DNA of 64,000 bases from JBDGYW01 sp964518955 (GTDB lineage Bacteria > Gemmatimonadota > Gemmatimonadetes > Gemmatimonadales > GWC2-71-9): contig CAZFHS010000030.1 in the NCBI GenBank assembly GCA_964518955.1, positions 17,237-81,236 of the forward strand. The letters run 5' to 3'. This document shows positions 1 to 9,591 of the stretch, in pieces (position 1 is the first letter of the stretch; each line of letters begins with the position of its first letter). The position numbers and the translations under genes are program-made. Below the pieces are notes generated by a model. It saw only the letters and a list, made by a program, of their open reading frames with translations, was not told where the DNA came from and did not search any database.

Positions 1-2
1 CG

Positions 3-2138
3 CAGGCCAGTAATGTAAATCAGCGTGTCAATGACCTGCTATCTCGCATGACGCTCGATGAAAAGGTGGGTCAGCTGGTGCAGTACAGCGGCTTCGGGGA
101 CAGTGCTTCCGTCATGGGAAGCGGCGCCATCAGAGATGGGAAGATCGGTTCACTTCTAAACGTCTTTGGCGCCGAGAATACCAATCAGGTCCAGCGCATC
201 GCGGTGGAAGAATCGCGCCTCGGAATCCCGCTTCTGTTCGGGCTCGACGTTATTCATGGATACCGAACCATCTTCCCCATTCCCCTTGCGACGGCGTCCA
301 GCTGGGATCCAGCGCTGATAGAGAGCATCGAGGCAATTGCCGCGAGGGAGGCACGTGCATCCGGGGTCCACTGGACGTTCTCTCCGATGGTAGATATCGC
401 AAGGGATCCCCGTTGGGGGCGGGTCTCCGAGGGAGCGGGCGAAGATCCTTACCTCGGTTCCGTGATCGCAGCCGCTCGCGTAAGGGGATTCCAAGGGAGT
501 GATCTCGCGTCTCCGGACCGCGTACTCGCATGCCTCAAACACTATGTGGCCTACGGCGCGCCGTTTGGCGGGAGGGATTACAACTCGGTGGATATGTCGG
601 AGCGCAGCCTCCGGGAGATCTATCTGCCACCCTTCAAGGCCGGCATTGATGCGGGAGCCGGAAGCCTCATGAGCGCGTTCAACCTTCTGAACGGAGTGCC
701 GACTACCGCCAACGAGTTCACGATCAACCAGGTGTTGCGGGGCGAGTATGGGTTCGACGGATTCATAGTGAGCGATTGGAACTCCGTCGGTGAGCTCATC
801 ATCCATGGTTTCGCCGCCGACGAACTGGAGGCCGCTCAGCAGGCGATCAACGCCACCATCGACATGGACATGGCGGGCGGCGTCTACGCGGGCGAACTCG
901 TGGACCTCGTTCGGAATGATGTCGTTCCTATGAGCTTGCTCGATGAATCGGTACGCAGGGTTTTGGGCGCCAAGTTCGCGTTGGGACTTTTTGACAACCC
1001 GTACGTCGACCCCGAGACGGAGGCGAACGTCATACTTCATGAAAACCACGTCGCTGCCGCGCGCGACGCTGCCCGAAAATCGATGATCCTGCTCAAGAAC
1101 GATGGAGCACTACTTCCCCTCTCGAACGAAGTCGGATCAATAGCAGTAATCGGACCGCTTGCGAACAACCAGCGGGATTTGCTGGGGTCGTGGCATGCAC
1201 GGGGACTGGCTGACGACGTGGTAACCGTGCTCGCCGGAATTCAGACTCGAGCGGATCAGGCCACGACAATCTCATATGCTCGAGGCTCGAGCATCACCGG
1301 GCTGGAGACGGAGGGTTTCGCCGAGGCCGTGGAGATAGCGCGGAACGCCGATGTCGCAGTTGTCGCAGTCGGCGAGATCGAGGGAGAAACGGGAGAGGCT
1401 GCGTCCCGTGTCGACATCGGTCTACCCGGTGTGCAGCAAGAGATGATCGAAGCGTTACACGAGACCGGTACCCCAGTGGTGGCGGTCATCATGAGCGGTC
1501 GCCCACTCGCCATTCCGTGGCTGGCTGAAAACGTGCCGGCCATCCTCCAGGCCTGGCACCCTGGCATTCAGGGTGGCAACGCACTGGCTGACATGCTCTG
1601 GGGTGATTTCAACCCTAGTGGCAAACTCACCGTTTCCATCCCCCGCTCCGTGGGGCAGGTCCCCATCTACTACAGCCACGACCACACCGGACGCCCACGA
1701 ACTGAATTCAAATTCACTTCCAAGTACCTCGACTCGCCCAATACGCCGCTGTATCCATTTGGTTTTGGGCTGAGCTACACCACATTCGAGTACACCAATC
1801 TCGTTCTGAGCGCCGACACGATCGCACGCGACGGGACCCTGTCCGTGAGCGCAGAGGTTCGGAACACGGGAGACGTCGCCGGGGCCGAGGTAGCGCAGCT
1901 TTACATCCGTGACATGGTGGCCAGCGTGGTCCGGCCGGTCAAGGAGCTCAAGGGCTTCTCCAAGGTCAACCTGGAACCTGGTGAACGGCGTACCGTCCAG
2001 TTCACTCTCGGTCCGGGCGAGCTCGGATTCTACGACCAGGAGATGCGGTGGGTGATAGAGCCCGGAGTGTTCCACGTGTGGGTTGGCTGGAGTTCGGACG
2101 AAGGACTGGAGGGAAGCTTCGTAGTCAGCGGGAACTGA
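3..2138 (+). CDS. GH3 beta-glucosidase, 5' end missing
   Basis: Glycoside hydrolase family 3 enzyme, probably removing terminal glucose from beta-gluco-oligosaccharides outside the cytoplasm. The frame is open to the left edge, and the codons before the first ATG (48) read as the usual GH3 opening around LLSRMTLDEKVGQL, so the true start and any signal peptide lie outside the window. The N-terminal TIM barrel carries KHYVAYG and the nucleophile Asp in GFIVSDWNS (about residue 260); the C-terminal alpha/beta sandwich follows (AVIGPLANNQRDLLG), then an FnIII-like domain (PFGFGLSYTTFEY, GAEVAQLYIRD). The 711 visible residues are close to the BglX-type length, so little is missing. The DUF5916 gene follows after 13 bases and GH94 after that, which suggests one beta-glucan operon. 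Substrate specificity (cello-, laminari- or sophoro-) cannot be read from the motifs. Confidence 0.93.
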   Translation, partial: QASNVNQRVNDLLSRMTLDEKVGQLVQYSGFGDSASVMGSGAIRDGKIGSLLNVFGAENTNQVQRIAVEESRLGIPLLFGLDVIHGYRTIFPIPLATASSWDPALIESIEAIAAREARASGVHWTFSPMVDIARDPRWGRVSEGAGEDPYLGSVIAAARVRGFQGSDLASPDRVLACLKHYVAYGAPFGGRDYNSVDMSERSLREIYLPPFKAGIDAGAGSLMSAFNLLNGVPTTANEFTINQVLRGEYGFDGFIVSDWNSVGELIIHGFAADELEAAQQAINATIDMDMAGGVYAGELVDLVRNDVVPMSLLDESVRRVLGAKFALGLFDNPYVDPETEANVILHENHVAAARDAARKSMILLKNDGALLPLSNEVGSIAVIGPLANNQRDLLGSWHARGLADDVVTVLAGIQTRADQATTISYARGSSITGLETEGFAEAVEIARNADVAVVAVGEIEGETGEAASRVDIGLPGVQQEMIEALHETGTPVVAVIMSGRPLAIPWLAENVPAILQAWHPGIQGGNALADMLWGDFNPSGKLTVSIPRSVGQVPIYYSHDHTGRPRTEFKFTSKYLDSPNTPLYPFGFGLSYTTFEYTNLVLSADTIARDGTLSVSAEVRNTGDVAGAEVAQLYIRDMVASVVRPVKELKGFSKVNLEPGERRTVQFTLGPGELGFYDQEMRWVIEPGVFHVWVGWSSDEGLEGSFVVSGN

Positions 2139-2151
2139 AAGGTTCGAGTTC

Positions 2152-4401
2152 ATGATGCTCCAGTCGGTCTCAATGGTTTGGATGTGCGGTGTCGTATTGC
2201 TGACGCACTGCGTTGTCGTCACACCGGCGCTTGCGCAAGAGCGGGAGCGGATCTTCCTTCCTCGCCTGAATGGGCCAATCCAGCTCGATGGGTTGAGCAA
2301 TGAACCGGCCTGGGAGGACGTCGAGCCCTGGGTGCCCACGCAGTACGAACCCGACAACGGCGCGCCTCCCACCGAGCGGACAGAATTCCTCGTAGCTTAC
2401 GACGACGAGTACATCTACTTCGCGTTGCGCGGGTACGATCGGGACGAAACCGGCATTCGCGCCAACACTCTCTATCGCGACAGACTGAGCGGGGACGACC
2501 ACTTCGAGATCCTGTTGGACACCTTCAACGACAACGAGACAGCGGTCCTGTTCACGACTACGCCGGCGGGAATACGTAAGGATGCGGCCATCTCTAGCGA
2601 CGCCAGCGGCGGGGGCATCGCATCGGGTGGCTGGATCAACGGCAATTTCAATACCTACTGGGATGTCGAGACGGCGGTGAATGATGAAGGCTGGTTTGCT
2701 GAAATGCGGGTGCCTTTCACCAGCCTTCGCTTTCAAGACGTGAACGGGCAGGTAGTGATGGGGATCGCCCTGCAACGTAAGGTGGCGCGCAAGACGGAGC
2801 GCCTGGTTTTTCCGTCCGTTCCCCCCATAGCCAACTGGGCATTTCTGAAACCGTCGCTCGCGCAGAAGATCGTTCTCGAAGGAATTCGACCGCGCAAGCC
2901 GCTCTACGTGACGCCGTACGGATTGAGCGGCCTCGGGCAGTCATTTCAGCTGAACGATGCCGGGACGGGGTATCCCCGTGAAGACGATCTCAGCGCGGAG
3001 GCCGGCATGGATCTGAAATACGGCCTAACTCGAAATCTGACGCTCGACCTGACCTTCAACACGGACTTCGCGCAAGTAGAAGCCGACGACCAACAGGTAA
3101 ACCTGACTCGCTTCTCGCTCTTCTATCCCGAGAAGCGGCAGTTCTTTCAGGAACGTGCGGGCATCTTCGACTTCCGGACCGGAGGGTTGAGCCGCCTCTT
3201 CCACAGCCGCCGAGTGGGCCTGACTGAAGGTGGACATCGGGTTCGAATACTCGGCGGCGCGCGCTTCGTAGGACGCTCGGGTCCATGGGACGTCGGCTTC
3301 TTCGACATACAGACCGCCGACAGCGAGACGCTCCCGTCCGAGAACTTCGGCGTGCTTCGCCTACGGCGTCGGGTCTTCAACGAGTACTCGTATGCCGGCG
3401 CTATGGTCACCAGCCGCGTCGGTACGGATGGCAGCTACAACATGGCCTACGGGCTCGACGGCGTCGTTCGCCTGGGTGGTGATGACTATCTGACCATCCA
3501 ATGGGCTCAGACGTTCGACGACGATTTGATCGCCGCCAACAATCTCGACCTCGTCAACAGTGGGCGATTCACCGCAGAGATCGAACGCCGTCGCCGCCGC
3601 GGTTTTGGTTATGGCGCCGTAGTGGCTTGGGCAGGGCCCCACTACGATCCTGGCATCGGCTTCACCCAACGCAACGATTTCACATTGCTCGAAGACGATC
3701 TGTCCTACACCTGGATTCCTGGTGAAGCATCGTCGTTGATCTGGCATACGTTGGAGCTGGAAGGGTTCGCATTTGTGCGCAACGGAGATAGGTCGATCGA
3801 ATCGGCCGAAGTGGGGCCCGAGTGGGAGTTCGCCGCCAAATCGGGCGCGGGCGGGAGCCTGGAGGCCAAGGTGCTCTATGAGGATCTGGTCGTTCCCTTC
3901 GATCTGTCGGAGGAGGCGGTTGTACCTGCGGGAAGCTACACGTTCTTTCGAATCGGCGCGTCCTATCACGTATCCCATACCAGGTTGTTTCAGCTGCGCC
4001 CACACGTAGAGGTCGGTACATTCTACGACGGGTGGCAGGCTACGGCCACAATTTCTCCGATATGGTATGTCTCGCCGCACTTGGAGCTGACCGGCTCCTA
4101 CATCTTCAACAGGATCCGTTTTCCCGACCGGGATCAGCATTTCGACTCGCATCTGGCCCGCCTTCGCATCGGCACAGCAGTCAACACCAAGATATCGACC
4201 TACGCGTTCATCCAGCTCAACAGTACCGCCAACACCGTGTCGGCCAACGTTCGTTTTCGCTACAACTTCAGGGAAGGCAACGACCTCTGGATTGTATACA
4301 ACGAAGGTGTGAATACCGACAGGCATCGCTTCACCCCAACGCTGCCCTTCACCGACAATCGTACGATTCTGGTCAAATACACCTACACATTCCATTTGTG
4401 A
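2152..4401 (+). CDS. DUF5916 protein with N-terminal CBM9-like domain
   Basis: Exported 749-residue protein of the CBM9-like plus DUF5916 family. Residues 1 to about 29 form a signal peptide ending VVTPALAQE. Residues about 35-220 look like a family 9 carbohydrate-binding/DOMON-like sandwich (LDGLSNEPAWEDVEP, EILLDTFNDN, FAEMRVPFTSLRF). The remainder is rich in alternating aromatic strands (YGLTRNLTLDLTFNTDFAQV, YPEKRQFFQE) and ends in KYTYTFHL with a terminal aromatic-like residue set, as expected for an outer-membrane beta-barrel. In Gemmatimonadota and Bacteroidota such proteins commonly sit beside glycan genes, but their biochemical role is not established. Here it lies between GH3 and GH94, 16 bases before the latter, so a surface glycan-binding or porin-like role is a reasonable inference. 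Confidence 0.85.
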   Translation: MMLQSVSMVWMCGVVLLTHCVVVTPALAQERERIFLPRLNGPIQLDGLSNEPAWEDVEPWVPTQYEPDNGAPPTERTEFLVAYDDEYIYFALRGYDRDETGIRANTLYRDRLSGDDHFEILLDTFNDNETAVLFTTTPAGIRKDAAISSDASGGGIASGGWINGNFNTYWDVETAVNDEGWFAEMRVPFTSLRFQDVNGQVVMGIALQRKVARKTERLVFPSVPPIANWAFLKPSLAQKIVLEGIRPRKPLYVTPYGLSGLGQSFQLNDAGTGYPREDDLSAEAGMDLKYGLTRNLTLDLTFNTDFAQVEADDQQVNLTRFSLFYPEKRQFFQERAGIFDFRTGGLSRLFHSRRVGLTEGGHRVRILGGARFVGRSGPWDVGFFDIQTADSETLPSENFGVLRLRRRVFNEYSYAGAMVTSRVGTDGSYNMAYGLDGVVRLGGDDYLTIQWAQTFDDDLIAANNLDLVNSGRFTAEIERRRRRGFGYGAVVAWAGPHYDPGIGFTQRNDFTLLEDDLSYTWIPGEASSLIWHTLELEGFAFVRNGDRSIESAEVGPEWEFAAKSGAGGSLEAKVLYEDLVVPFDLSEEAVVPAGSYTFFRIGASYHVSHTRLFQLRPHVEVGTFYDGWQATATISPIWYVSPHLELTGSYIFNRIRFPDRDQHFDSHLARLRIGTAVNTKISTYAFIQLNSTANTVSANVRFRYNFREGNDLWIVYNEGVNTDRHRFTPTLPFTDNRTILVKYTYTFHL

Positions 4402-4417
4402 TTCATGAGGTCCCGCT

Positions 4418-6853
4418 ATGAGGTTTGGCCACTTTGACGACGCGGCAAGAGAATACGTCATCACCAATCCGAAGACACCATATCCATGGATCAACTATCT
4501 AGGCAATGAGGAGTTCTTCGGCCTCATCTCCAACACTGCCGGCGGATACGCATTCTACAAGGACGCCAAGTTCCGCCGGGTGACTCGATACCGATACAAC
4601 AACGTTCCGTGGGATGACGGGGGCAGATATTTCTATATCCAGGATGGCGACTGCGTTTGGTCACCAGGATGGAAACCGGTGAAAACGGAACTCGATGACT
4701 ACAGCTGTCGCCACGGCCTCAGCTACACCGTCATAAGGGGCGCAAAGAACGGCATCGAAGCAGAAGTCTCGTTTTTCGTTCCGCTCGGTACCTGGGCCGA
4801 GGTGCAAAAGCTCACCCTCAAGAACAGGTCAGATGCGGCGAAAACATTCAAGCTCTTCTCAATGGTCGAGTGGTGCCTGTGGAACGCCGAAGATGACATG
4901 AACAACTTGCAGCGCAACTTCTCGACTGGCGAAGTCGAAATCGACGGTTCGACGATCTATCACAAGACCGAGTACAAGGAGAGGCGCAACCACTACGCCT
5001 TCTACTCCGTCAACGCACCCATAATTGGATACGACACGGATCGGGACTCCTTTCTGGGGCCGTACAACGGCTTTGACAGTCCCGATGCGGTCGTCGAAGG
5101 CAAACCGCGCAACTCGGAGGCACATGGTTGGTCCCCAATAGCGTCGCATTGCGTGGATATCAGCCTGCAGCCTGGTGAAGAAAGAACGCTGGTTTTCGTG
5201 CTCGGGTACGTTGAAAACGCAGAAGACGACAAATGGGATAGCGAAGGCGCAATCAACAAGTCCAAAGCACAGCTACTCTCCGAACGCTTCGCCACGGCAG
5301 ACAGAGTCGACGCGGCGCTGCAAGAGTTGAGGGAGTTCTGGGACAGACTGCTGGCATACTACGTGCTCGACAGCGGCGACCCAAAGCTGGACCGAATGGT
5401 CAACATCTGGAATCAGTACCAGTGCATGGTCACGTTCAACATGTCGCGCAGCGCATCGTTCTTCGAGACAGGCATCGGGCGCGGCATGGGTTTTCGCGAT
5501 TCGAATCAGGATCTCATCGGCTTCGTTCACCAGGTACCCGGTCGAGCCCGGCAACGGATTCTAGATATCGCCGCAACTCAGTTTGAGGATGGCTCAGCCT
5601 ATCATCAGTACCAACCGCTCACCAAACGTGGCAACCACGATATTGGTGGCAATTTCAACGACGACCCGTTGTGGCTAATTCTGTCCACCACCGCGTATAT
5701 CAAAGAAACCGGCGATTTCTCGATTCTCGATGAGCGTGTGCCGTTCGACAACGATGAGCGCGTCGCGCAACCGCATTTCGAACACCTGAAGCGCTCCTTC
5801 TATCACACCGTCAACAACCTGGGCCCTCACGGCCTGCCGCTCATCGGCCGAGCTGACTGGAATGACTGTCTGAACCTCAACTGCTTCTCGACTGACCCGA
5901 ACGAGTCGTTTCAAACAACCAACAACAAGATGGGACGTACTGCAGAGTCGTTGATGATTGCCGGGCAGTTCGTTCTCTACGGCCGGGAGTTCGTCGAGCT
6001 CTGCAAATGCATCGGCAAGGAAGAAGAGGCAGCAGAAGCACGACAGCACGTCGACAACATGGTTGTTGCCGTGATGGAACATGGCTGGGATGGTGAGTGG
6101 TTCTTGCGTGCCTACGATTACTATGGGAAAAAAGTCGGCAGCATGGAAAACGAAGAAGGCAAGATCTTCATCGAATCACAAGGCTTCTGCTCGATGGCAG
6201 GTATCGGACTCCAGGAAGGCAAAGTGGAGAGGGCGCTCGATGCCGTGAAGGAATGGCTGGATAGCGACTTCGGCATCGTACTCAATCAACCCGCTTTTAC
6301 CCGCTATGTGATCGAGTACGGTGAGATCTCGACTTATCCAGGGGGCTACAAGGAGAATGCCGGCATCTTCTGTCACAACAACCCGTGGATCATGATCGGT
6401 GAGACTGTGCTGGGGAGGGGTGATAGAGCATTCGAGTACTTTCGCAAGATCGCACCGTCTTACCTCGAAGACATCAGCGAGCTACACAAGTTGGAACCGT
6501 ATGTCTATGCACAGATGATCGCGGGCAAGGACGCGTACCGCCCGGGCGAAGCCAAAAACTCGTGGCTCACCGGTACGGCTGCATGGAACTACTACGCGAT
6601 TACACAGTTCATTCTAGGAATCAGACCCGGATACGACAGCCTCGACTTAGACCCCTGTATTCCATCTGATTGGGATGGGTTCAAGGTCACACGAGTGTTC
6701 CGAGGCTCCACCTACAGGATAGAGGTCCGCAACCCGGAACATGTGAGTCGCGGGATCAAACAGATGTCGGTCGACGGAGACAACGTACCGGGGAACGCCA
6801 TTCCCGTTTCAGATGCAGGTACTGAACATCAGGTTGTTGTGGAGCTGGGTTGA
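4418..6853 (+). CDS. GH94 phosphorylase, cellobiose phosphorylase-like
   Basis: Cytoplasmic GH94 inverting phosphorylase of 811 residues, the length of bacterial cellobiose phosphorylases; these split a beta-glucobiose with phosphate into alpha-glucose 1-phosphate and glucose, saving one ATP. The start ATG has GAGGT seven bases upstream. No signal peptide. N-terminal sandwich opens RFGHFDDAAREYVITNP and INYLGNEEFFGLISNTAGGY; the (alpha/alpha)6 barrel contains GRADWNDCLNLNCF, whose Asp (about residue 483) is the expected general acid, and the substrate loop GIGRGMGFRDSNQDLIGF. The neighbouring GPH symporter fits import of the disaccharide. Laminaribiose or sophorose phosphorylases share the fold; the close match to the cellobiose enzyme motifs and length favours cellobiose, but the nearby glycoamylase/GH144-like gene leaves a beta-1,2-glucan substrate open. 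Confidence 0.9.
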   Translation: MRFGHFDDAAREYVITNPKTPYPWINYLGNEEFFGLISNTAGGYAFYKDAKFRRVTRYRYNNVPWDDGGRYFYIQDGDCVWSPGWKPVKTELDDYSCRHGLSYTVIRGAKNGIEAEVSFFVPLGTWAEVQKLTLKNRSDAAKTFKLFSMVEWCLWNAEDDMNNLQRNFSTGEVEIDGSTIYHKTEYKERRNHYAFYSVNAPIIGYDTDRDSFLGPYNGFDSPDAVVEGKPRNSEAHGWSPIASHCVDISLQPGEERTLVFVLGYVENAEDDKWDSEGAINKSKAQLLSERFATADRVDAALQELREFWDRLLAYYVLDSGDPKLDRMVNIWNQYQCMVTFNMSRSASFFETGIGRGMGFRDSNQDLIGFVHQVPGRARQRILDIAATQFEDGSAYHQYQPLTKRGNHDIGGNFNDDPLWLILSTTAYIKETGDFSILDERVPFDNDERVAQPHFEHLKRSFYHTVNNLGPHGLPLIGRADWNDCLNLNCFSTDPNESFQTTNNKMGRTAESLMIAGQFVLYGREFVELCKCIGKEEEAAEARQHVDNMVVAVMEHGWDGEWFLRAYDYYGKKVGSMENEEGKIFIESQGFCSMAGIGLQEGKVERALDAVKEWLDSDFGIVLNQPAFTRYVIEYGEISTYPGGYKENAGIFCHNNPWIMIGETVLGRGDRAFEYFRKIAPSYLEDISELHKLEPYVYAQMIAGKDAYRPGEAKNSWLTGTAAWNYYAITQFILGIRPGYDSLDLDPCIPSDWDGFKVTRVFRGSTYRIEVRNPEHVSRGIKQMSVDGDNVPGNAIPVSDAGTEHQVVVELG

Positions 6854-6916
6854 TCGGCTGTTGACCTTACGCTTGCCATACTCAATGACACCAGCTGTTG
6901 AGCAAAGAGGGTTACG

Positions 6917-8503
6917 ATGACGGCGTCGGAACACAAGCTGCGTATACGAGAGAAGATCGGCTATTCACTGGGCGATGCCGCGGCCAACCTGGTTTGGCGG
7001 GGTGCCCTGGCGTTCCTTGCCGTCTTCTATACCGACACGTTTGGTATCCCGGCGCTGGCTGTTGGCGCCCTGCTTCTGATCGTCAGGCTGTCGGACGGGA
7101 TCACCGACATCATCATGGGCATGGTCGCCGACCGTACGGCCAGCCGGTGGGGGAAATTCCGACCGTGGGTACTCTTTTCGGCGCCCGTGCTGGGCGCCTT
7201 CATGGTGTTGACGTTCACTACTCCGGATATCGGGCCCACAGGGAAGTTGATCTGGGCGTACGTGACCTATATCGGCCTTACGCTGGCCTATACGGTCAAC
7301 AACGTACCCTATTCGGCGTTGATGGGGGTCATGACAACCAGCACTCTCGAGCGTACCAATCTCTCAGCGTGGCGGTTTGCCGGCGCATTCTTCGGCGGCT
7401 TCCTGGTAATGGTTGGAACACCTCTGCTGGTCGCGCGTCTCGGAGCTGGCAACGACCAGATGGGATATCAGTACACGATGTATCTGTTTGCGGCGATCCT
7501 GGTATTGATGCTCCTCATCACCTTCGTCTCAACGAAGGAACGGGTTGTTCCGGAGCACGATCACAGCGGGAAGTTGAAGCAGGATTTCCTGGACCTGACC
7601 AAGAACATCCCGTTTCTGTTGGTTCCGCTGTTTGCGATAACGTTGTTTTTCTACTACCGGGATCTATATACCGGCATCTTCTTCGTCTTGGTCGTAGCCG
7701 CAGCCGTGTTCTTCGTCCGAAAGCTGATACGCACCCCAGAATCGGAGACCACCAACACGCAGAAGGACGTGGTCGACCTGCTGACCAACGTGCCGTGGAT
7801 GATACTGCTGTCGATCGGCTTCCTATTCATGATGTTCAACGGCATCAAGATTGGAGCGACGGCGTACTATTTCAGTCACTATGTCGGTGACAGAGTTGCG
7901 GCCGAGCAGTATTTCGGCTGGTTGCCCAGCTGGCTCGGCTCAGGGCAGGAGATCCTCGTCAGCGCGTACTTTGCCGCCGTGCTCGCCATCTCCGTGGTTG
8001 GTGCTCTGTGCACGGGGTTCCTGGCTAAACTGGTCGGCAAGAAGAACCTCTTCATTATTTCGCTGTTTCTGGGCGGTTTGATTCTCTGTTTCATCTATCC
8101 TCTCGACCCGACACAGATCTTTGCCTTGTTCTTGTTGGGCATCAGCTCCGAGTTCTTCGCCGCCATTATGCCGACATTGTTCTTCAGCATGTTGGGTGAT
8201 ACAGCCGACTATTCCGAGTGGAAGAATCACCGTCGCGCCACCGGGCTCGTCTACTCGGCTGGGACGTTCATCAACAAGACCGGAGGCGGGTTTGCCGGCG
8301 CTCTCATACTGATCGTATTGGCCGCGTACGGTTATGACGGCATGGATGAGTCTACGATTTCGGGATCGGTCGACGGGATGAGGGCATTGATGAGCTGGAT
8401 ACCTAGTGCGTTTGCCTTCCTGGCAGCGGCAGTAATGCTGTTCTACCCACTGAACGATGCTAAAATGCAGCAGATCGAATCCGAGCTAGCCGCAAGACGT
8501 TAG
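6917..8503 (+). CDS. GPH-family MFS sugar:cation symporter
   Basis: Inner-membrane transporter of 528 residues with about 12 hydrophobic helices and the GPH (MelB/XylP-like) signature: an N-terminal IREKIGYSLGDAAANLVW, then VRLSDGITDIIMGMVADRT with the conserved Asp of helix II and the helix II-III loop SRWGKFRPW. An AGAGGG-like ribosome site lies before the ATG. It is 63 bases behind the GH94 gene on the same strand, so uptake of the disaccharide used by that enzyme is the likely task (inference). Length exceeds the usual 450-480 residues because of an inserted hydrophobic section near residues 215-260. Its TAG stop at 8501-8503 interleaves with the TAA of the convergent gene. Confidence 0.9.
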   Translation: MTASEHKLRIREKIGYSLGDAAANLVWRGALAFLAVFYTDTFGIPALAVGALLLIVRLSDGITDIIMGMVADRTASRWGKFRPWVLFSAPVLGAFMVLTFTTPDIGPTGKLIWAYVTYIGLTLAYTVNNVPYSALMGVMTTSTLERTNLSAWRFAGAFFGGFLVMVGTPLLVARLGAGNDQMGYQYTMYLFAAILVLMLLITFVSTKERVVPEHDHSGKLKQDFLDLTKNIPFLLVPLFAITLFFYYRDLYTGIFFVLVVAAAVFFVRKLIRTPESETTNTQKDVVDLLTNVPWMILLSIGFLFMMFNGIKIGATAYYFSHYVGDRVAAEQYFGWLPSWLGSGQEILVSAYFAAVLAISVVGALCTGFLAKLVGKKNLFIISLFLGGLILCFIYPLDPTQIFALFLLGISSEFFAAIMPTLFFSMLGDTADYSEWKNHRRATGLVYSAGTFINKTGGGFAGALILIVLAAYGYDGMDESTISGSVDGMRALMSWIPSAFAFLAAAVMLFYPLNDAKMQQIESELAARR

Positions 8504-9591
8504 GGCGGGTAAGAGACGTTTCGGCATTGCATCGAGATCTCGCGTCTGGTCTTTCCCGAGTCGTTGATGATGTCGTAGAACTCATCGAAGTATTCGAGCG
8601 AGCGGTCGAGTCGCCGCTCGTCCAGACCAACCTGTTCCCGCCAAAGGGTGTAAATAGCTGCCTTGCGCTCGTTGAACAGACTGAAGATGGGCACGAACTC
8701 CTCTGCCGGCCGACAGAAACCCCAGTACCGTCGGTCCCGCACGTGACGCACGCCAACGGCAGGATCGGGTCTCGCGTACGGCGCCGAGATCACGCCCGAC
8801 CAGTCGAAGTCGTAAGGCACCGGAATCACAGGCCCGGCCATTGTACCGATCAGCTTGACGTTGTGACAGCAGGGCTCGCCGTTGGCGGATTGGGTCGCAC
8901 TCCAATCGGTATTGCCGATCAGGAACTGAAACATCTCGAGCAGAAGCAGACCGATTTGATCCTGCTGATTCGGGGGAACAAAAGGTACCTCGAGCACCTC
9001 CCACCCGTGCCGTTCTGCGAGCATCTCAAACGGCTCGAGGACGAACATGTATTTGGTGAGTGAATCGCGCTTGCCCTCGGTGTCTATATATGTTGCGCGC
9101 GCTAGCCGCACCCGGATGCTCGTGTCGGACAACTGATTGAACGACCGGTAAATCAGATACTCCTGTAGCGTGAACTGCTCGTATTCAGGTCTCCTGTCCT
9201 GGCAATGGGCGACGATTGACACCCGGTTCAGGCCTGCAAACAAGGTGTTTTCGACCTGCCGGCGGCGGAAATTGATGTGGAGATTCGGGAAGCCGCAGGT
9301 TCGTCTGCGGAGCCGGAAGAATCCGCGGGTCTTGGCGCGCATGTCGAGAACCACTGAATCCCCTCCTTCGTCGACGTAGGAGAGGATACCCGGGTGGTAC
9401 TCACTCTCCTGGTCGCGGTCCTCGAAGATCGTGGACAACGGAGCTTCGATCCGGAGCTCGAGCAAGTCGTGTGAGGCAAACAAAGGAACCGCTTGGGTGA
9501 CTAGCCGCAACGAATCGGTCGTGGTTTCGTTCTGTGCTTCAAGTCCGCACGCTACCAGCACCATAGTGGCTACAGCGAAACTGGTGGGCAT
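8500..9591 (-). CDS. CotH-like exported protein (putative lipoprotein)
   Basis: Putative exported protein of 363 residues. The start is taken as the ATG at 9591, which overlaps the upstream stop as TGATG; a GTG eight codons earlier (9615) is possible. The N-terminus PTSFAVATMVLVACGLEAQ carries a lipobox-like VAC. The middle and C-terminal parts follow the layout of CotH/Fam20-like atypical kinases: an Arg- and Tyr-rich strand region (RVRLARATYIDTEGK), VLEPFEMLAERHG, then LIGNTDWS, HNVKLI and PVPYDFDWSG, corresponding to the catalytic and metal-binding Asp/Asn set. CotH kinases phosphorylate secreted or coat proteins; substrate here is unknown. It is translationally coupled to the glycoamylase-like lipoprotein. 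The CotH assignment is by motif order only and is moderate. Confidence 0.6.
   Translation of the reverse strand: MPTSFAVATMVLVACGLEAQNETTTDSLRLVTQAVPLFASHDLLELRIEAPLSTIFEDRDQESEYHPGILSYVDEGGDSVVLDMRAKTRGFFRLRRRTCGFPNLHINFRRRQVENTLFAGLNRVSIVAHCQDRRPEYEQFTLQEYLIYRSFNQLSDTSIRVRLARATYIDTEGKRDSLTKYMFVLEPFEMLAERHGWEVLEVPFVPPNQQDQIGLLLLEMFQFLIGNTDWSATQSANGEPCCHNVKLIGTMAGPVIPVPYDFDWSGVISAPYARPDPAVGVRHVRDRRYWGFCRPAEEFVPIFSLFNERKAAIYTLWREQVGLDERRLDRSLEYFDEFYDIINDSGKTRREISMQCRNVSYPP

Noticed and set aside
156..1049. Long open frame opposite the GH3 gene
   Set aside because: It is antisense to a clear GH3 domain, has Arg/His-rich composition and no family motif; a codon-structure shadow.
3361..4494. 377-codon frame opposite the DUF5916 gene
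   Set aside because: Antisense to a well-supported barrel domain and running into the GH94 start; no ribosome site or recognisable motif.
6898..7890. 330-codon frame overlapping the GPH symporter
   Set aside because: Same strand, shifted by one; the symporter frame has all family motifs and hydrophobic helices, this one has none.
8527..9063. 178-codon plus-strand frame inside the CotH-like gene
   Set aside because: Antisense frame with no motif; the minus frame is coupled to its neighbour and has a leader.
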